Shown here one piece after another: positions 43,870 to 52,900 of a stretch of DNA of 64,000 nucleotides. The notes under the pieces are model-generated. The model had not been told where the DNA came from and did not search any database. It worked only from the letters and a program-made list of their open reading frames with translations. How positions within the stretch are numbered: position 1 is the first letter of the stretch; each line of letters starts with the position of its first letter. Both the position numbers and the translations under genes were made by a program. Origin of the DNA: Ga0074130 sp964499485 (GTDB lineage Bacteria; Pseudomonadota; Gammaproteobacteria; Burkholderiales; Rhodocyclaceae); assembly GCA_964499485.1 (NCBI GenBank), contig CAZCLF010000007.1, positions 4,171 to 68,170 on the forward strand. Direction: 5' to 3'.

Positions 43870-45081
43870 ATGAGACTACCCATCTACCTGGACTACTCTG
43901 CAACAACCCCGGTTGATCCGCGTGTTGCCGAGAAGATGATTCCTTACCTGACCGAGATGTTCGGCAATCCGGCCTCGCGTTCGCATTCCTTTGGCTGGGA
44001 TGCAGAGCGTGCGGTGGAAGAGGCGCGTGGCCATGTGGCCGCCCTCGTCGGTGCAGACGCCAAGGACATCATCTTTACGTCGGGTGCTACTGAATCTAAC
44101 AACCTCGCCATCAAGGGCGCTGCGCATTTCTATGCCGGCACCAAGGGCAAGCACATCATTACCGTCTCGACCGAGCACAAGGCCGTGCTGGATGCCTTCC
44201 GCGAACTCGAACGCGAAGGTTTTGAAGCCACCTATCTTGACCCGCTGCCGAATGGCCTGATCACCCTAGATCAACTCAAGGCCGCGATTCGCCCGGACAC
44301 CGTACTGGTCTCCGTGATGGCGGTGAACAATGAAATTGGCGTGATTCAGCCGATTGCTGAAATTGGCGAACTCTGCCGTGAGAAGGGCATCATCTTCCAC
44401 GTGGATGCCGCCCAAGCCACCGGCAAGATGCCGATTGATCTTGAGCAATTGAAGGTTGATCTGATGTCCTTCTCCGCCCACAAGACCTATGGTCCTAAGG
44501 GCATTGGCGCGCTGTATGTACGTCGCAAGCCGCGTATCCGTCTGGAAGCGCAGATGCACGGTGGCGGTCACGAGCGCGGTCTGCGTTCGGGCACGCTGGC
44601 AACGCACCAGATCGTCGGCATGGGCGAGGCTTTCCGCATCGCCAAGGAAGAAATGGCGACTGAGAACGAGCGTATCCGCATGCTGCGTGATCGCCTGCTC
44701 AAGGGTTTGCAGACCATTGAAGAAACCTACGTCAATGGCGATCTGGAACAGCGCGTGCCGCACAACCTGAACATCAGCTTCAACTTCGTTGAAGGTGAGT
44801 CGCTGATCATGGCAATCAAGGATCTGGCCGTGTCGTCGGGTTCGGCTTGTACCTCGGCCAGCCTTGAGCCTTCCTATGTGTTGCGTGCGCTGGGTCGCTC
44901 CGACGAACTGGCACACAGCTCGATCCGCTTCTCCATCGGCCGCTTCACGACTGAGGAAGACGTCGACTACGCCGTTAAGCTCCTGCAAGGCAAGATCGAC
45001 AAGTTGCGTGAATTGTCGCCGCTGTGGGAAATGTTCAAGGACGGCATTGATCTCAGCACTGTCCAGTGGGCTGCGCACTAA
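43870..45081 (+). CDS. iscS: Cysteine desulfurase IscS
   Basis: Main sulfur donor for Fe-S cluster assembly and tRNA thiolation, 403 residues, nearly the E. coli length. MRLPIYLDYSATTPVDPRVA, the PLP lysine in SFSAHKTYGPKGIGAL, and the active loop SSGSACTSASLEPSYVLRAL are typical. CAGGAGAACAAAAA precedes the ATG at 43870; the earlier frame start at 43828 is rejected. Confidence 0.97.
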   Translation: MRLPIYLDYSATTPVDPRVAEKMIPYLTEMFGNPASRSHSFGWDAERAVEEARGHVAALVGADAKDIIFTSGATESNNLAIKGAAHFYAGTKGKHIITVSTEHKAVLDAFRELEREGFEATYLDPLPNGLITLDQLKAAIRPDTVLVSVMAVNNEIGVIQPIAEIGELCREKGIIFHVDAAQATGKMPIDLEQLKVDLMSFSAHKTYGPKGIGALYVRRKPRIRLEAQMHGGGHERGLRSGTLATHQIVGMGEAFRIAKEEMATENERIRMLRDRLLKGLQTIEETYVNGDLEQRVPHNLNISFNFVEGESLIMAIKDLAVSSGSACTSASLEPSYVLRALGRSDELAHSSIRFSIGRFTTEEDVDYAVKLLQGKIDKLRELSPLWEMFKDGIDLSTVQWAAH

Positions 45082-45138
45082 ATAACCAATACCCCGTCCC
45101 AGCTTTCAGGCTGGGAGTTGATCAGAAGGAGATACAAA

Positions 45139-45522
45139 ATGGCCTATAGCGAAAAAGTACTCGATCACTACGAGAATCCACGCAACGTTGGCAGCTTTGC
45201 CAAGGACGATGACGAAGTCGGCACCGGCATGGTGGGTGCGCCGGCTTGCGGCGACGTAATGAAGCTGCAGATCAAGGTGAACAAGGAAGGCATCATCGAA
45301 GATGCCAAGTTCAAGACCTATGGCTGCGGTTCGGCTATTGCTTCCAGCTCGCTCGTCACCGAGTGGGTCAAAGGCAAGACGCTGGATCAAGCCTTGGAAA
45401 TCAAGAACACCATCATCGCCGAAGAGTTGGCATTGCCGCCGGTCAAGATTCACTGCTCCATCCTCGCCGAAGACGCGATCAAGGCAGCAGTAGCCGACTA
45501 CAAGACCAAGCACGGCAGCTAA
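45139..45522 (+). CDS. iscU: Fe-S cluster scaffold IscU
   Basis: Scaffold on which [2Fe-2S] clusters form, 127 residues. The three ligand cysteines are in APACGDVMKL, TYGCGSAIASSS and KIHCSILAEDA. LPPVK, the HscA-binding motif, is present in ALPPVKIHCS. AAGGAGATACAAA precedes the ATG at 45139. Confidence 0.97.
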   Translation: MAYSEKVLDHYENPRNVGSFAKDDDEVGTGMVGAPACGDVMKLQIKVNKEGIIEDAKFKTYGCGSAIASSSLVTEWVKGKTLDQALEIKNTIIAEELALPPVKIHCSILAEDAIKAAVADYKTKHGS

Positions 45523-45532
45523 GGAGTTCATC

Positions 45533-45856
45533 ATGGCAGTCACCCTTTCGGAAAGCGCAGCCAAGCACGTTGCTAACTTCATTGCCAAGCGCGGCAAGGG
45601 GTTCGGCTTGCGTCTGGCAGTGCGTACCTCGGGTTGTTCCGGCATGGCCTACAAGCTTGAGTTTGCCGATATGGCAAACGAAGAGGACATCATCTTCGAG
45701 AGCCATGGCATGAAGGTGCTGGTCGATCCGAAGAGCCTGCCCTACATCGACGGCACCGAGCTCGACTACACCAAGGAAGGTTTGAACGAAGGTTTCAAGT
45801 TCAACAATCCTAATGTGAAGGATGAGTGCGGCTGTGGCGAGAGCTTCAACGTCTGA
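45533..45856 (+). CDS. iscA: A-type Fe-S carrier IscA
   Basis: Carrier of 107 residues with the three cysteines in TSGCSGMAYKLEF and DECGCGESF near the C-terminus. Starts MAVTLSESAAKHV, 10 bases after iscU. Confidence 0.96.
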   Translation: MAVTLSESAAKHVANFIAKRGKGFGLRLAVRTSGCSGMAYKLEFADMANEEDIIFESHGMKVLVDPKSLPYIDGTELDYTKEGLNEGFKFNNPNVKDECGCGESFNV

Positions 45857-45864
45857 GTGTGGTG

Positions 45865-46404
45865 ATGGGCGCTCCTGACATCAGTCGCGATCATTTTGCG
45901 CTGTTCGATATCGCACCAGCCTTCGGGCTGGATATGGCGACCCTTGAGCAGCGTTTTCGCGATCTGCAGGCGCGCGTACACCCAGACAAGCATGCACATT
46001 TGAGCGATGCCGAGCAGCGTGTGGCCATGCAGTGGGCAACGCAGGCGAACGAGGCATTTCAAACCCTCAAGGCGCCGATCAAGCGTGCGCAATACCTGCT
46101 GCAGTTGCGCGGTGTTGATCCGCAAGTTGAGCGCAATACCGCCATGCCCATGGCGTTTCTGGTGCAGCAGTTGGAGTGTCGTGAGGCCGTCGCGGATGCG
46201 CGTAGTGAAGGTGATATTGATGCGCTGGAAAAACTGCAGCGCGAGCTACGCAGTGAAATGAAAGCCGATTACCTGCTGCTGCAGCAAGAGCTGGATACAG
46301 ACCGCGACGATCAGGCCGCAGCGCAAACCGTGCGCCGCTTGATGTTCAAGGATAAGTTGCTGAACGAAATCGAAGATGCAATTGAAGCCGCTGAAGCGGC
46401 ATAA
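45865..46404 (+). CDS. hscB: Co-chaperone HscB
   Basis: J-domain protein of 179 residues that brings IscU to HscA. The J-domain includes VHPDKHAHLSD and the C-terminal part is a helical bundle. The frame is open back into iscA (45826), but the ATG at 45865, after the iscA stop, gives the usual N-terminus before DHFALFDIAPAF. The binding site for ribosomes is weak. Confidence 0.94.
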   Translation: MGAPDISRDHFALFDIAPAFGLDMATLEQRFRDLQARVHPDKHAHLSDAEQRVAMQWATQANEAFQTLKAPIKRAQYLLQLRGVDPQVERNTAMPMAFLVQQLECREAVADARSEGDIDALEKLQRELRSEMKADYLLLQQELDTDRDDQAAAQTVRRLMFKDKLLNEIEDAIEAAEAA

Positions 46405-46434
46405 ACGCTCGCCTAACTGAGCAGAAAAAGAAGA

Positions 46435-48300
46435 ATGGCACTACTCCAGATTTCCGAGCCCGGCGAATCCACCGCGCCACACGAACACCGTCTGGCGATT
46501 GGTATCGATCTTGGGACTACCAACTCACTGGTTGCGACGGTTCGCAGCGGGATGAGCGTTGTCCTCAAGGACGAGCTGGGTCGTTCGCTGCTGCCGTCCG
46601 TGGTGCGATACACGCCGGATCAAACGATTGTCGGCTTTGAAGCGCAGGCTGAGCAGTCTCGCGATCCGAAGAACACGATTGTGTCTGTGAAGCGCTTTAT
46701 GGGGCGCGGCCACAAAGATATTTCCCATATTGAATCGAGCCCTTACGACTTTGTTGATGCCGATGGCATGGTCAAATTGCGCACTGCGCAGGGTATTAAA
46801 TCACCCGTCGAAGTGTCGGCGGATATTCTCAAGGCGCTGCGTGTGCGCGCCGAAGCATCGCTGGCTGGCGAACTGACTGGTGCTGTGATCACCGTTCCGG
46901 CTTATTTTGACGATGCTCAGCGCCAAGCTACGAAAGATGCGGCTACGCTGGCAGGCATCAATGTGTTGCGCTTGTTAAATGAGCCGACAGCAGCTGCAAT
47001 CGCTTACGGTCTAGATAATGCCTCTGAAGGCATTTACGCCGTCTACGATCTGGGTGGCGGCACCTTTGATATCTCCATCCTGCGCTTGTCGCGCGGGGTC
47101 TTTGAAGTGCTGGCTACTGGCGGCGACTCTGCGCTGGGTGGCGATGACTTTGATCAGCGCGTGTTCTGCTGGATCATCGAAGAGGCCAAGCTGGCGCCAT
47201 TGAGCATTCACGATGCCCGTCTATTGTTGACCAAAGCACGTGAAGCCAAGGAATACATTACCTATCACGGTGCCGCACCGATTACCGTACGCCTGTCCAG
47301 CGGTGAGTATGTGGATGTCACCCTGACGACTGAAATCTTTACCGAAATCACCCGCAACTTGGTGCAGAAGACCATTGCGCCAACGCGTAAGGCTTTGCGT
47401 GATGCTGGCCTGACGGTGGAAGAGGTCAAGGGCGTGGTCATGGTCGGCGGCGCGACGCGCATGCCGCAAGTGCAAAAGGCAGTCGGCGACTTCTTCAATC
47501 AGGAGCCGCTGAATAATCTCGATCCAGATAAGGTCGTTGCACTCGGCGCAGCGACCCAAGCCAATCTGCTCGCTGGTAATCGCGCCCCCGGCGACGACTG
47601 GCTGCTGCTTGATGTGATTCCGCTCTCGCTAGGGCTGGAAACCATGGGCGGGCTGGTTGAAAAGGTGATTCCGCGAAATTCCACCATCCCTGTGGCCAAG
47701 GCGCAGGAGTTCACCACCTACAAAGATGGCCAGACAGCCATGGCGATTCATGTGGTGCAGGGCGAGCGCGAACTGGTGAGTGACTGTCGTTCGTTGGCAC
47801 GCTTTGAGCTGCGCGATATGCCGCCCATGGTGGCCGGTGCAGCACGTATTCGCGTGACCTTCCAAGTCGATGCTGACGGTATGCTCTCCGTGAGCGCCAC
47901 TGAACAGACCACGGGCAAGGAAGCACGCATCGAGGTCAAGCCATCCTATGGTTTGTCCGACGATGAAATCGCCGCCATGCTCAAGGATAGCTTCAGCAAT
48001 GCAGCCAGCGATGCTCAGCGCCGCGCCTTGCGCGAGCTACAGGTTGAAGCGCAGCGTTTGCTCGAAGCTATCTCATCGGCATTGCGCGAAGATGCTCATT
48101 TGCTGAGTGAAGAAGAACGCCAGAAAATCGACTCCGCCGTGACGCGACTCAATAGTGTGCTCATGGGCGATGATCGTCGTGTACTCGATGAGGCGATGCA
48201 TGCGCTATCCCATGTCACCGAAGAATTTGCCGCCCGTCGTATGGACCAGGGCGTCAAGCGCGCGCTGGCCGGCAAGAAACTTGAAGAACTTGATCTCTGA
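46435..48300 (+). CDS. hscA: Chaperone HscA
   Basis: Hsp70 homologue dedicated to cluster transfer from IscU, 621 residues. ATPase motifs: GIDLGTTNSLVATV, LLNEPTAAAIAYGLD, VYDLGGGTFDISIL and MVGGATRMPQV. The substrate domain follows from about residue 390. The N-terminus ahead of the ATPase (MALLQISEPGESTAPHEHR) is as in E. coli HscA. Confidence 0.97.
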   Translation: MALLQISEPGESTAPHEHRLAIGIDLGTTNSLVATVRSGMSVVLKDELGRSLLPSVVRYTPDQTIVGFEAQAEQSRDPKNTIVSVKRFMGRGHKDISHIESSPYDFVDADGMVKLRTAQGIKSPVEVSADILKALRVRAEASLAGELTGAVITVPAYFDDAQRQATKDAATLAGINVLRLLNEPTAAAIAYGLDNASEGIYAVYDLGGGTFDISILRLSRGVFEVLATGGDSALGGDDFDQRVFCWIIEEAKLAPLSIHDARLLLTKAREAKEYITYHGAAPITVRLSSGEYVDVTLTTEIFTEITRNLVQKTIAPTRKALRDAGLTVEEVKGVVMVGGATRMPQVQKAVGDFFNQEPLNNLDPDKVVALGAATQANLLAGNRAPGDDWLLLDVIPLSLGLETMGGLVEKVIPRNSTIPVAKAQEFTTYKDGQTAMAIHVVQGERELVSDCRSLARFELRDMPPMVAGAARIRVTFQVDADGMLSVSATEQTTGKEARIEVKPSYGLSDDEIAAMLKDSFSNAASDAQRRALRELQVEAQRLLEAISSALREDAHLLSEEERQKIDSAVTRLNSVLMGDDRRVLDEAMHALSHVTEEFAARRMDQGVKRALAGKKLEELDL

Positions 48301-48312
48301 TCGAAAAACACC

Positions 48313-48660
48313 ATGACCCAAATAGTGATCCTTCCCCACGTTGAGCTGTGCCCCGATGGCGCCGTGATTGATGCCGCCGCCGGCATTAGCCTGTGTGACG
48401 CGCTGCTAGAAAACGGCATCGATATCGAGCACGCCTGCGAAAAGTCCTGCGCGTGCACCACCTGCCACGTGGTTGTCCGCGAAGGTTTCAATGCGCTGGA
48501 ACCCAGCGAAGAGCTGGAAGATGATTTGCTCGACAAGGCATGGGGGTTGGAGCCGAATTCACGTCTGTCTTGTCAGGTCATCCTGAACGAGACGCCGCTG
48601 GTTGTCGAAATTCCGAAATACACCATCAACATGGCCAAGGAAGGCCATACCAAGAAGTGA
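48313..48660 (+). CDS. fdx: [2Fe-2S] ferredoxin of the isc system
   Basis: Adrenodoxin-type ferredoxin, 115 residues, giving electrons for cluster assembly. Cluster cysteines are in HACEKSCACTTCHVVV and SRLSCQVIL. It follows hscA by 12 bases. Confidence 0.96.
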   Translation: MTQIVILPHVELCPDGAVIDAAAGISLCDALLENGIDIEHACEKSCACTTCHVVVREGFNALEPSEELEDDLLDKAWGLEPNSRLSCQVILNETPLVVEIPKYTINMAKEGHTKK

Positions 48661-48665
48661 AGCTT

Positions 48666-48701
48666 TTCCCTTAGGTCTCCTCCGCGAAGCGCCTAAGGGA
48701 A
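48666..48701 (+). repeat. Inverted repeat between fdx and iscX
   Basis: TTCCCTTAGG (48666-48675) and CCTAAGGGAA (48692-48701) are a perfect 10-base pair with a 16-base loop. No T run follows, so it is more likely an RNA processing or stabilising stem than a terminator. Confidence 0.6.
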
Positions 48702-48729
48702 GTTCACTGACAAGGATGAGGATGTAACT

Positions 48730-48924
48730 ATGAAATGGACCGATACCCTGGATATCGCGATTGAGCTGTCTGAAGCGCATCCGGATGTGGACCCTACCAA
48801 AATCAACTTTGTTGATCTGATGAACTGGGTGATGGCACTGCCCGGCTTTGATGATGACAAGAGTCGTTGTGGCGAGAAGATCCTAGAAGCCATCCAGGGC
48901 GCGTGGATCGAAGAGGTTTCCTGA
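48730..48924 (+). CDS. iscX: IscX (YfhJ) Fe-S assembly protein
   Basis: Small acidic protein of 64 residues that binds IscS and iron and modulates desulfurase activity. MKWTDTLDIAIELSEAHPDV and NFVDLMNWVMALPGFDDD are typical. GAGGATGTAACT precedes the ATG. Last gene of the isc run. Confidence 0.95.
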   Translation: MKWTDTLDIAIELSEAHPDVDPTKINFVDLMNWVMALPGFDDDKSRCGEKILEAIQGAWIEEVS

Positions 48925-48936
48925 TCGCGTAGAGGG

Positions 48937-49548
48937 CTAGCCGGCCACTGGGTCTGGCAGCATGGCGAGAAACTCTTGTTCAATCCGCTGCGTGCGTTCC
49001 GCACCCGTAGTTTCAAGCAGAATCTCGCGGCAATCGGCAAATACACTGAGCAGCTCATCCCGTGTCGTTGCGGTACGCAGCAGATTACGCGCTGCGTCAC
49101 TGCTGTCGCCAAACATTCTTTCCATTTGGTCGAGCAAGTAGAGGCGAGCCAGTGCCAGTGATTTGCGCTGCTTGCCGACCACAGGGGTAGGCGCAGTTGG
49201 TTTGCTGACGACTTGCATTACGCTGGGAAGCGCAGCCTGCTTGAGCGCCTGCTGCGTTGCTTGCTGGCTAACCGCCAAGCCATGGCTGGCGTCACGAATC
49301 GATGTGTCGCTGCTGTAATGACGACGGCGGATCAAACCATTACTCAACATAGATTCGAGTATGTTCATGGCTTCGGGTAAGCCGGCCATCTTGCGTTGCA
49401 ACTGTTTGATTTCAGACTTGCCATCGACCATCAGCAATATTGCGCGCGCCGTCATCGGCAGTTTCAAGGCCCGATGCGCAATCTCGGCCTGCCCAATATC
49501 CGTGCGCTCTAGTACCCAATGACTTTCCAAGACCGTCTCCATCAGCAT
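48937..49548 (-). CDS. Hypothetical protein with possible N-terminal winged-helix region
   Basis: About 203 residues, not recognised. Residues about 10-75 (RALKLPMTARAILLMVDGKSEI at the window of 22 to 43, then helices to GLIRRR) look like a small helical DNA-binding or response module. A Gln/Ala-rich linker follows and the C-terminal half is helical (LARLYLLDQMERMFGDSSD). The frame is open to 49632; an ATG at 49548 or 49542 is more likely, since tatD starts divergently at 49602. No good ribosome site is seen, so the start is uncertain. Confidence 0.65.
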   Translation of the reverse strand: MLMETVLESHWVLERTDIGQAEIAHRALKLPMTARAILLMVDGKSEIKQLQRKMAGLPEAMNILESMLSNGLIRRRHYSSDTSIRDASHGLAVSQQATQQALKQAALPSVMQVVSKPTAPTPVVGKQRKSLALARLYLLDQMERMFGDSSDAARNLLRTATTRDELLSVFADCREILLETTGAERTQRIEQEFLAMLPDPVAG

Positions 49549-49601
49549 GGTCGTCGAAGATACTGGATGACTGTTGCAGTTGCGTGACGTACACTTTTCA
49601 C

Positions 49602-50369
49602 ATGATTGATAGCCACTGCCATTTGGATGCACCTGAGCTAGATCCCGACCGTGATGCCGTACACACGCGCGCGTTGGCAGCTGGCGTTCAGGGCATTGTC
49701 ATTCCTGCAGTAGAGCGCGCCAACTTTGGCGCAGTGGCCGCACTCTGCCGTGATTACGATGGTTGTTACCCCGCCTACGGCATTCATCCCATGTATGTGG
49801 ACAGGGCCGAGGAGGGCGATCTCATCGCCTTACGCGAGACATTGCAGTGCGGGGATGCAGTCGCGGTTGGAGAGGTCGGGCTGGATAACTTTGTGCCAAC
49901 ACGTAACGTAGAGCGCCAAACGTTTTACTTTACGGAACAGCTCAAAATTGCGCGTGAGTTTGATCTGCCAGTGATCCTGCATGTTCGTAAGGCGATTGAT
50001 GAAGTGCTACGCGAGCTCAGGAAATTCAAGGTTCGAGGGGGGATTGCCCATGCTTTCAATGGCAGTCGCCAGCAAGCAGATGAGTTCATCAAGCTGGGTT
50101 TTAAGCTTGGATTTGGCGGTGCCATGACCTGGCAACGTGCGTTGCGCATCCGTGAGTTGGCGGCAACCTTGCCACTTGATGCCATCGTGCTTGAAACCGA
50201 CTCACCCGATATACCCCCTGAGTGGCTGGGCAACGATGGGCGCAACGAGCCCGCCGAGCTGGCGCGTATTGCAGCTGCGCTGGCAGAGCTGCGCGGCATC
50301 CCTGTAGCCACGCTAGTTGCACAAACGACAGCCAATACCCGCGCTGTCCTCAATTTCCCGAAAGTCTGA
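49602..50369 (+). CDS. TatD-family metal-dependent hydrolase
   Basis: Deoxyribonuclease-like TIM-barrel hydrolase of 255 residues. Metal ligands: MIDSHCHLD, AVGEVGLDNF, PVILHVRKA, GIAHAFNGSRQQ and LETDSPD. The long frame from 49440 is rejected because it runs through the divergent gene; the ATG at 49602 gives the typical start. Confidence 0.92.
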   Translation: MIDSHCHLDAPELDPDRDAVHTRALAAGVQGIVIPAVERANFGAVAALCRDYDGCYPAYGIHPMYVDRAEEGDLIALRETLQCGDAVAVGEVGLDNFVPTRNVERQTFYFTEQLKIAREFDLPVILHVRKAIDEVLRELRKFKVRGGIAHAFNGSRQQADEFIKLGFKLGFGGAMTWQRALRIRELAATLPLDAIVLETDSPDIPPEWLGNDGRNEPAELARIAAALAELRGIPVATLVAQTTANTRAVLNFPKV

Positions 50370-50370
50370 C

Positions 50371-51288
50371 GTGCCCTTTGCTCGTAACCCCCGCGCCATG
50401 GCGGCGCTGCTATTTCTTACGCTTGCGTGGGGCTACACTTGGATTCTTGCCAAGATCGCCTTGCGTGAAGTCGCCCCCTTTGCGTTTGCGGCGCAACGCT
50501 CGCTTGCTGGCGCTGTGTGCCTCTTCATTGCTTTGCCACTGATGGGGCGTTCGCTACGTCTGCGCGGCTGGCGCAAAACCCTGATTATTGGTGCCATTCA
50601 AACCGCCCTGTTTTTCATCCTGCAAACATGGACGCTGGTTGAGGCGGGGCCGGGCAAGACCGCAGTACTGATTTACACCATGCCAATCTGGACGCTGTTT
50701 CTTGGACGCTTGATTCTGGGAGAGCGGATCGCTCAGCCGCAGTGGCTTGCTGCCATCATCACCTTGGTGGGCTTGATCTGCATTATTGAGCCTTGGAATT
50801 TTCATGGCGGCAAGCTAGCCATTGCACTGGGTGTTCTCGCGGCAGGTAGCTGGGCATGGGGCACCGTGCTGGTGAAGCAATGGCGAAGTGAACTGAATAG
50901 TGACTTGCTGGTATTCACGGCCTGGCAAATGATGTTCGGTGCGGTCCTGCTGTGCGGTATCGCCTGGATCGTGCCTGAGTCTGCGACGCAGTGGTCTGCG
51001 CATTACCTGCTCATACTCGCGGCACTGGGTATCGTGAGCAATGCCATCTGCTGGTTCCTGTGGTTGTATGTGCTTGAGCACCTTCCCGCCTGGCAGGCTA
51101 GCTTATCAATCCTTGGTGTACCCGTAGTCGCTTTATTGTCGTCACGTCTGCAGTTGGATGAGCAGTTGGCCATGGTTGAACTGATTGGAGTAGCGCTGAT
51201 TGGTTGCGGATTGCTGTTACTGGCACTTATCAACCGGAATAAGAGTCTTAAAGAGGCAGTGCCCACGCTGGACCAACCACCCAACTAG
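50371..51288 (+). CDS. EamA-family (DMT) transporter
   Basis: Inner membrane exporter of the drug/metabolite type, about 305 residues with ten helices in two EamA repeats (FLTLAWGYTWILAKIALREV and the later LLILAALGIVSNAICWFLWL). The start is uncertain: a GTG at 50371, one base after the tatD stop, is used here; the ATG at 50398 would remove nine residues. Substrate unknown. Confidence 0.86.
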   Translation: MPFARNPRAMAALLFLTLAWGYTWILAKIALREVAPFAFAAQRSLAGAVCLFIALPLMGRSLRLRGWRKTLIIGAIQTALFFILQTWTLVEAGPGKTAVLIYTMPIWTLFLGRLILGERIAQPQWLAAIITLVGLICIIEPWNFHGGKLAIALGVLAAGSWAWGTVLVKQWRSELNSDLLVFTAWQMMFGAVLLCGIAWIVPESATQWSAHYLLILAALGIVSNAICWFLWLYVLEHLPAWQASLSILGVPVVALLSSRLQLDEQLAMVELIGVALIGCGLLLLALINRNKSLKEAVPTLDQPPN

Positions 51289-51370
51289 CGACTGGAAACT
51301 GATAACCTTCCGTAGTGGGGTGGATAATAAGAAATTGATGTACAAAAGGTGTACAGAGGAAAAAGCCTGA

Positions 51371-52777
51371 ATGTCCTTCTCCATCCGCAATTTCTCACTG
51401 CGAACGAAGCTGATCATCTGCCTGCTGGGGACCACCTTGATGTCGACCGCGCTGGTCGGCGGCATTGCCTACGTTCGCCTCACCGAAAAATTTGATGATC
51501 TGGTCATGCAGGAGGCAGTCCGTCGCTTCCGGGCTGACGTCAGTGACTATTTCCGCGCCTACGGTAGCTGGGAAGCTGCGCAGAAGCATGAAAGCTTCAG
51601 AACCTTCAGCCAGCGCCGCCATGCGTTGCTCGGGCATGTGCCGGGCGAGCTCGGCATGGGCCGTCTTGATCCACCGCGTGGGCCGGTGCTGCCGGGAATG
51701 ACACCCGATTCTCTGGCAATGGCCCCCTTAACGCCAGACCATCCGCCACCGCCGCCTGCCGATATGCAGGGCCCTCCTTTCCGTTTCTATTTATTTGATA
51801 AAGATTTTCACGCCTTGCTACCGCTGCCGCCGTACAAGGTTGGCGAAAAAATTCGTCCTGAGGATGTGAAGCGTCTTAGTCCGATTGAGTCAGAGGGCCG
51901 CATCGTTGCGCACTTTCTTCCACAGGGGAAACCGAATTATTCGGCGCTCGATCTTGGCTACATCGCTGCCATGCGCGAGGCACTCATGATCAGTATCGTT
52001 GCTGGGATTTTTCTCACCTTGATCTTTGGTATTGGCATGGCGGCGCATCTGAACCGGCGCTTGCGCAAGCTCACCCGAGCGGTTAAAGCCATGGGGCAGG
52101 GCGAACTAGGTAAGCAGGTTACGGTAGAAGCCAATGATGAGGTTGGCATTCTCGCTACGGCCTTTAATCGCATGAGCAAGGATCTTGAGCGTCAGTATCG
52201 TGAGCTGCAAGAGTCAAAGGACCGCATCGAAAAGATGGCGATTCAGCTGCGCGAGCTCAGCATTCGCGATGCACTGACGGGTCTGTATAACCGCCGCTAC
52301 TTTGATGAAAACTGTGCGCGTCTCTTTCAGCATGCTGTCCGCTATCAGCGACCATTCAGCGTGATGCTGGCTGACATTGATCACTTTAAGATGATCAACG
52401 ACACCTTGTCACACGCCATGGGTGATGAGGTGCTCCGCAGAATTGGCGAGATTCTCAAGAGCAAAACACGAGCGACGGATTTGGTTGCCCGTTATGGGGG
52501 GGAAGAGTTTGTGATTGCTTTCCCTGAGGCTTCTCTTCTGCAAGCGGAGGAGACATGCGAGGCATTGCGCCAGCGTATCGAAGCCTATCCCTGGGAAGAG
52601 GTACACCCGGAGCTCAAGGTGACGATCAGTATCGGCCTCTGTAGTGATACAAGCGTGAAGAGTTTTAGTGCGATGCTAGAGGCAGCAGATAGCTTGCTTT
52701 ACCAAGCGAAGCGCGGCGGACGTAACCAAGTCTGCAGCAGTGATAGGGCTGATTCACTACCTGCTGAAGCCTCATAA
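51371..52777 (+). CDS. Membrane diguanylate cyclase (sensor-HAMP-GGDEF)
   Basis: Makes cyclic di-GMP. 468 residues: TM1 (about 14-34), a proline-rich periplasmic part (PLTPDHPPPPPADMQGPP), TM2 (about 200-222), HAMP, short coiled coil, and a GGDEF domain. The active loop is YGGEEF and the inhibitory RxxD site (RATD) lies five residues before it, so it should be active and feedback-inhibited. GAGGAAAAAGCCTGA precedes the ATG. No EAL domain. Confidence 0.94.
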   Translation: MSFSIRNFSLRTKLIICLLGTTLMSTALVGGIAYVRLTEKFDDLVMQEAVRRFRADVSDYFRAYGSWEAAQKHESFRTFSQRRHALLGHVPGELGMGRLDPPRGPVLPGMTPDSLAMAPLTPDHPPPPPADMQGPPFRFYLFDKDFHALLPLPPYKVGEKIRPEDVKRLSPIESEGRIVAHFLPQGKPNYSALDLGYIAAMREALMISIVAGIFLTLIFGIGMAAHLNRRLRKLTRAVKAMGQGELGKQVTVEANDEVGILATAFNRMSKDLERQYRELQESKDRIEKMAIQLRELSIRDALTGLYNRRYFDENCARLFQHAVRYQRPFSVMLADIDHFKMINDTLSHAMGDEVLRRIGEILKSKTRATDLVARYGGEEFVIAFPEASLLQAEETCEALRQRIEAYPWEEVHPELKVTISIGLCSDTSVKSFSAMLEAADSLLYQAKRGGRNQVCSSDRADSLPAEAS

Positions 52778-52790
52778 GAGCGATGTCACC

Positions 52791-52827
52791 GCATATGCAT
52801 ATGCAAAAAACATCTCATCCAGATGTT
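52791..52827. repeat. Palindrome and inverted repeat upstream of prx6
   Basis: GCATATGCATATGC (52791-52804) is a perfect palindrome. AACATCT (52809-52815) and AGATGTT (52821-52827) form a stem just after it. They lie after the cyclase stop and 75-110 bases before the peroxiredoxin ATG; operator or weak terminator. Confidence 0.5.
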
Positions 52828-52900
52828 TGCATCGTGCTACTTTTGCATAAGTAGTGTGTCCGCAACTCTGATTCTGACCAACAACAACGAGGAGAAAAAT

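Noticed and set aside
51339..51355. TGTACA repeated with a 5-base gap before the diguanylate cyclase gene
   Set aside because: Short and self-palindromic repeats are expected by chance; no matching regulator context.
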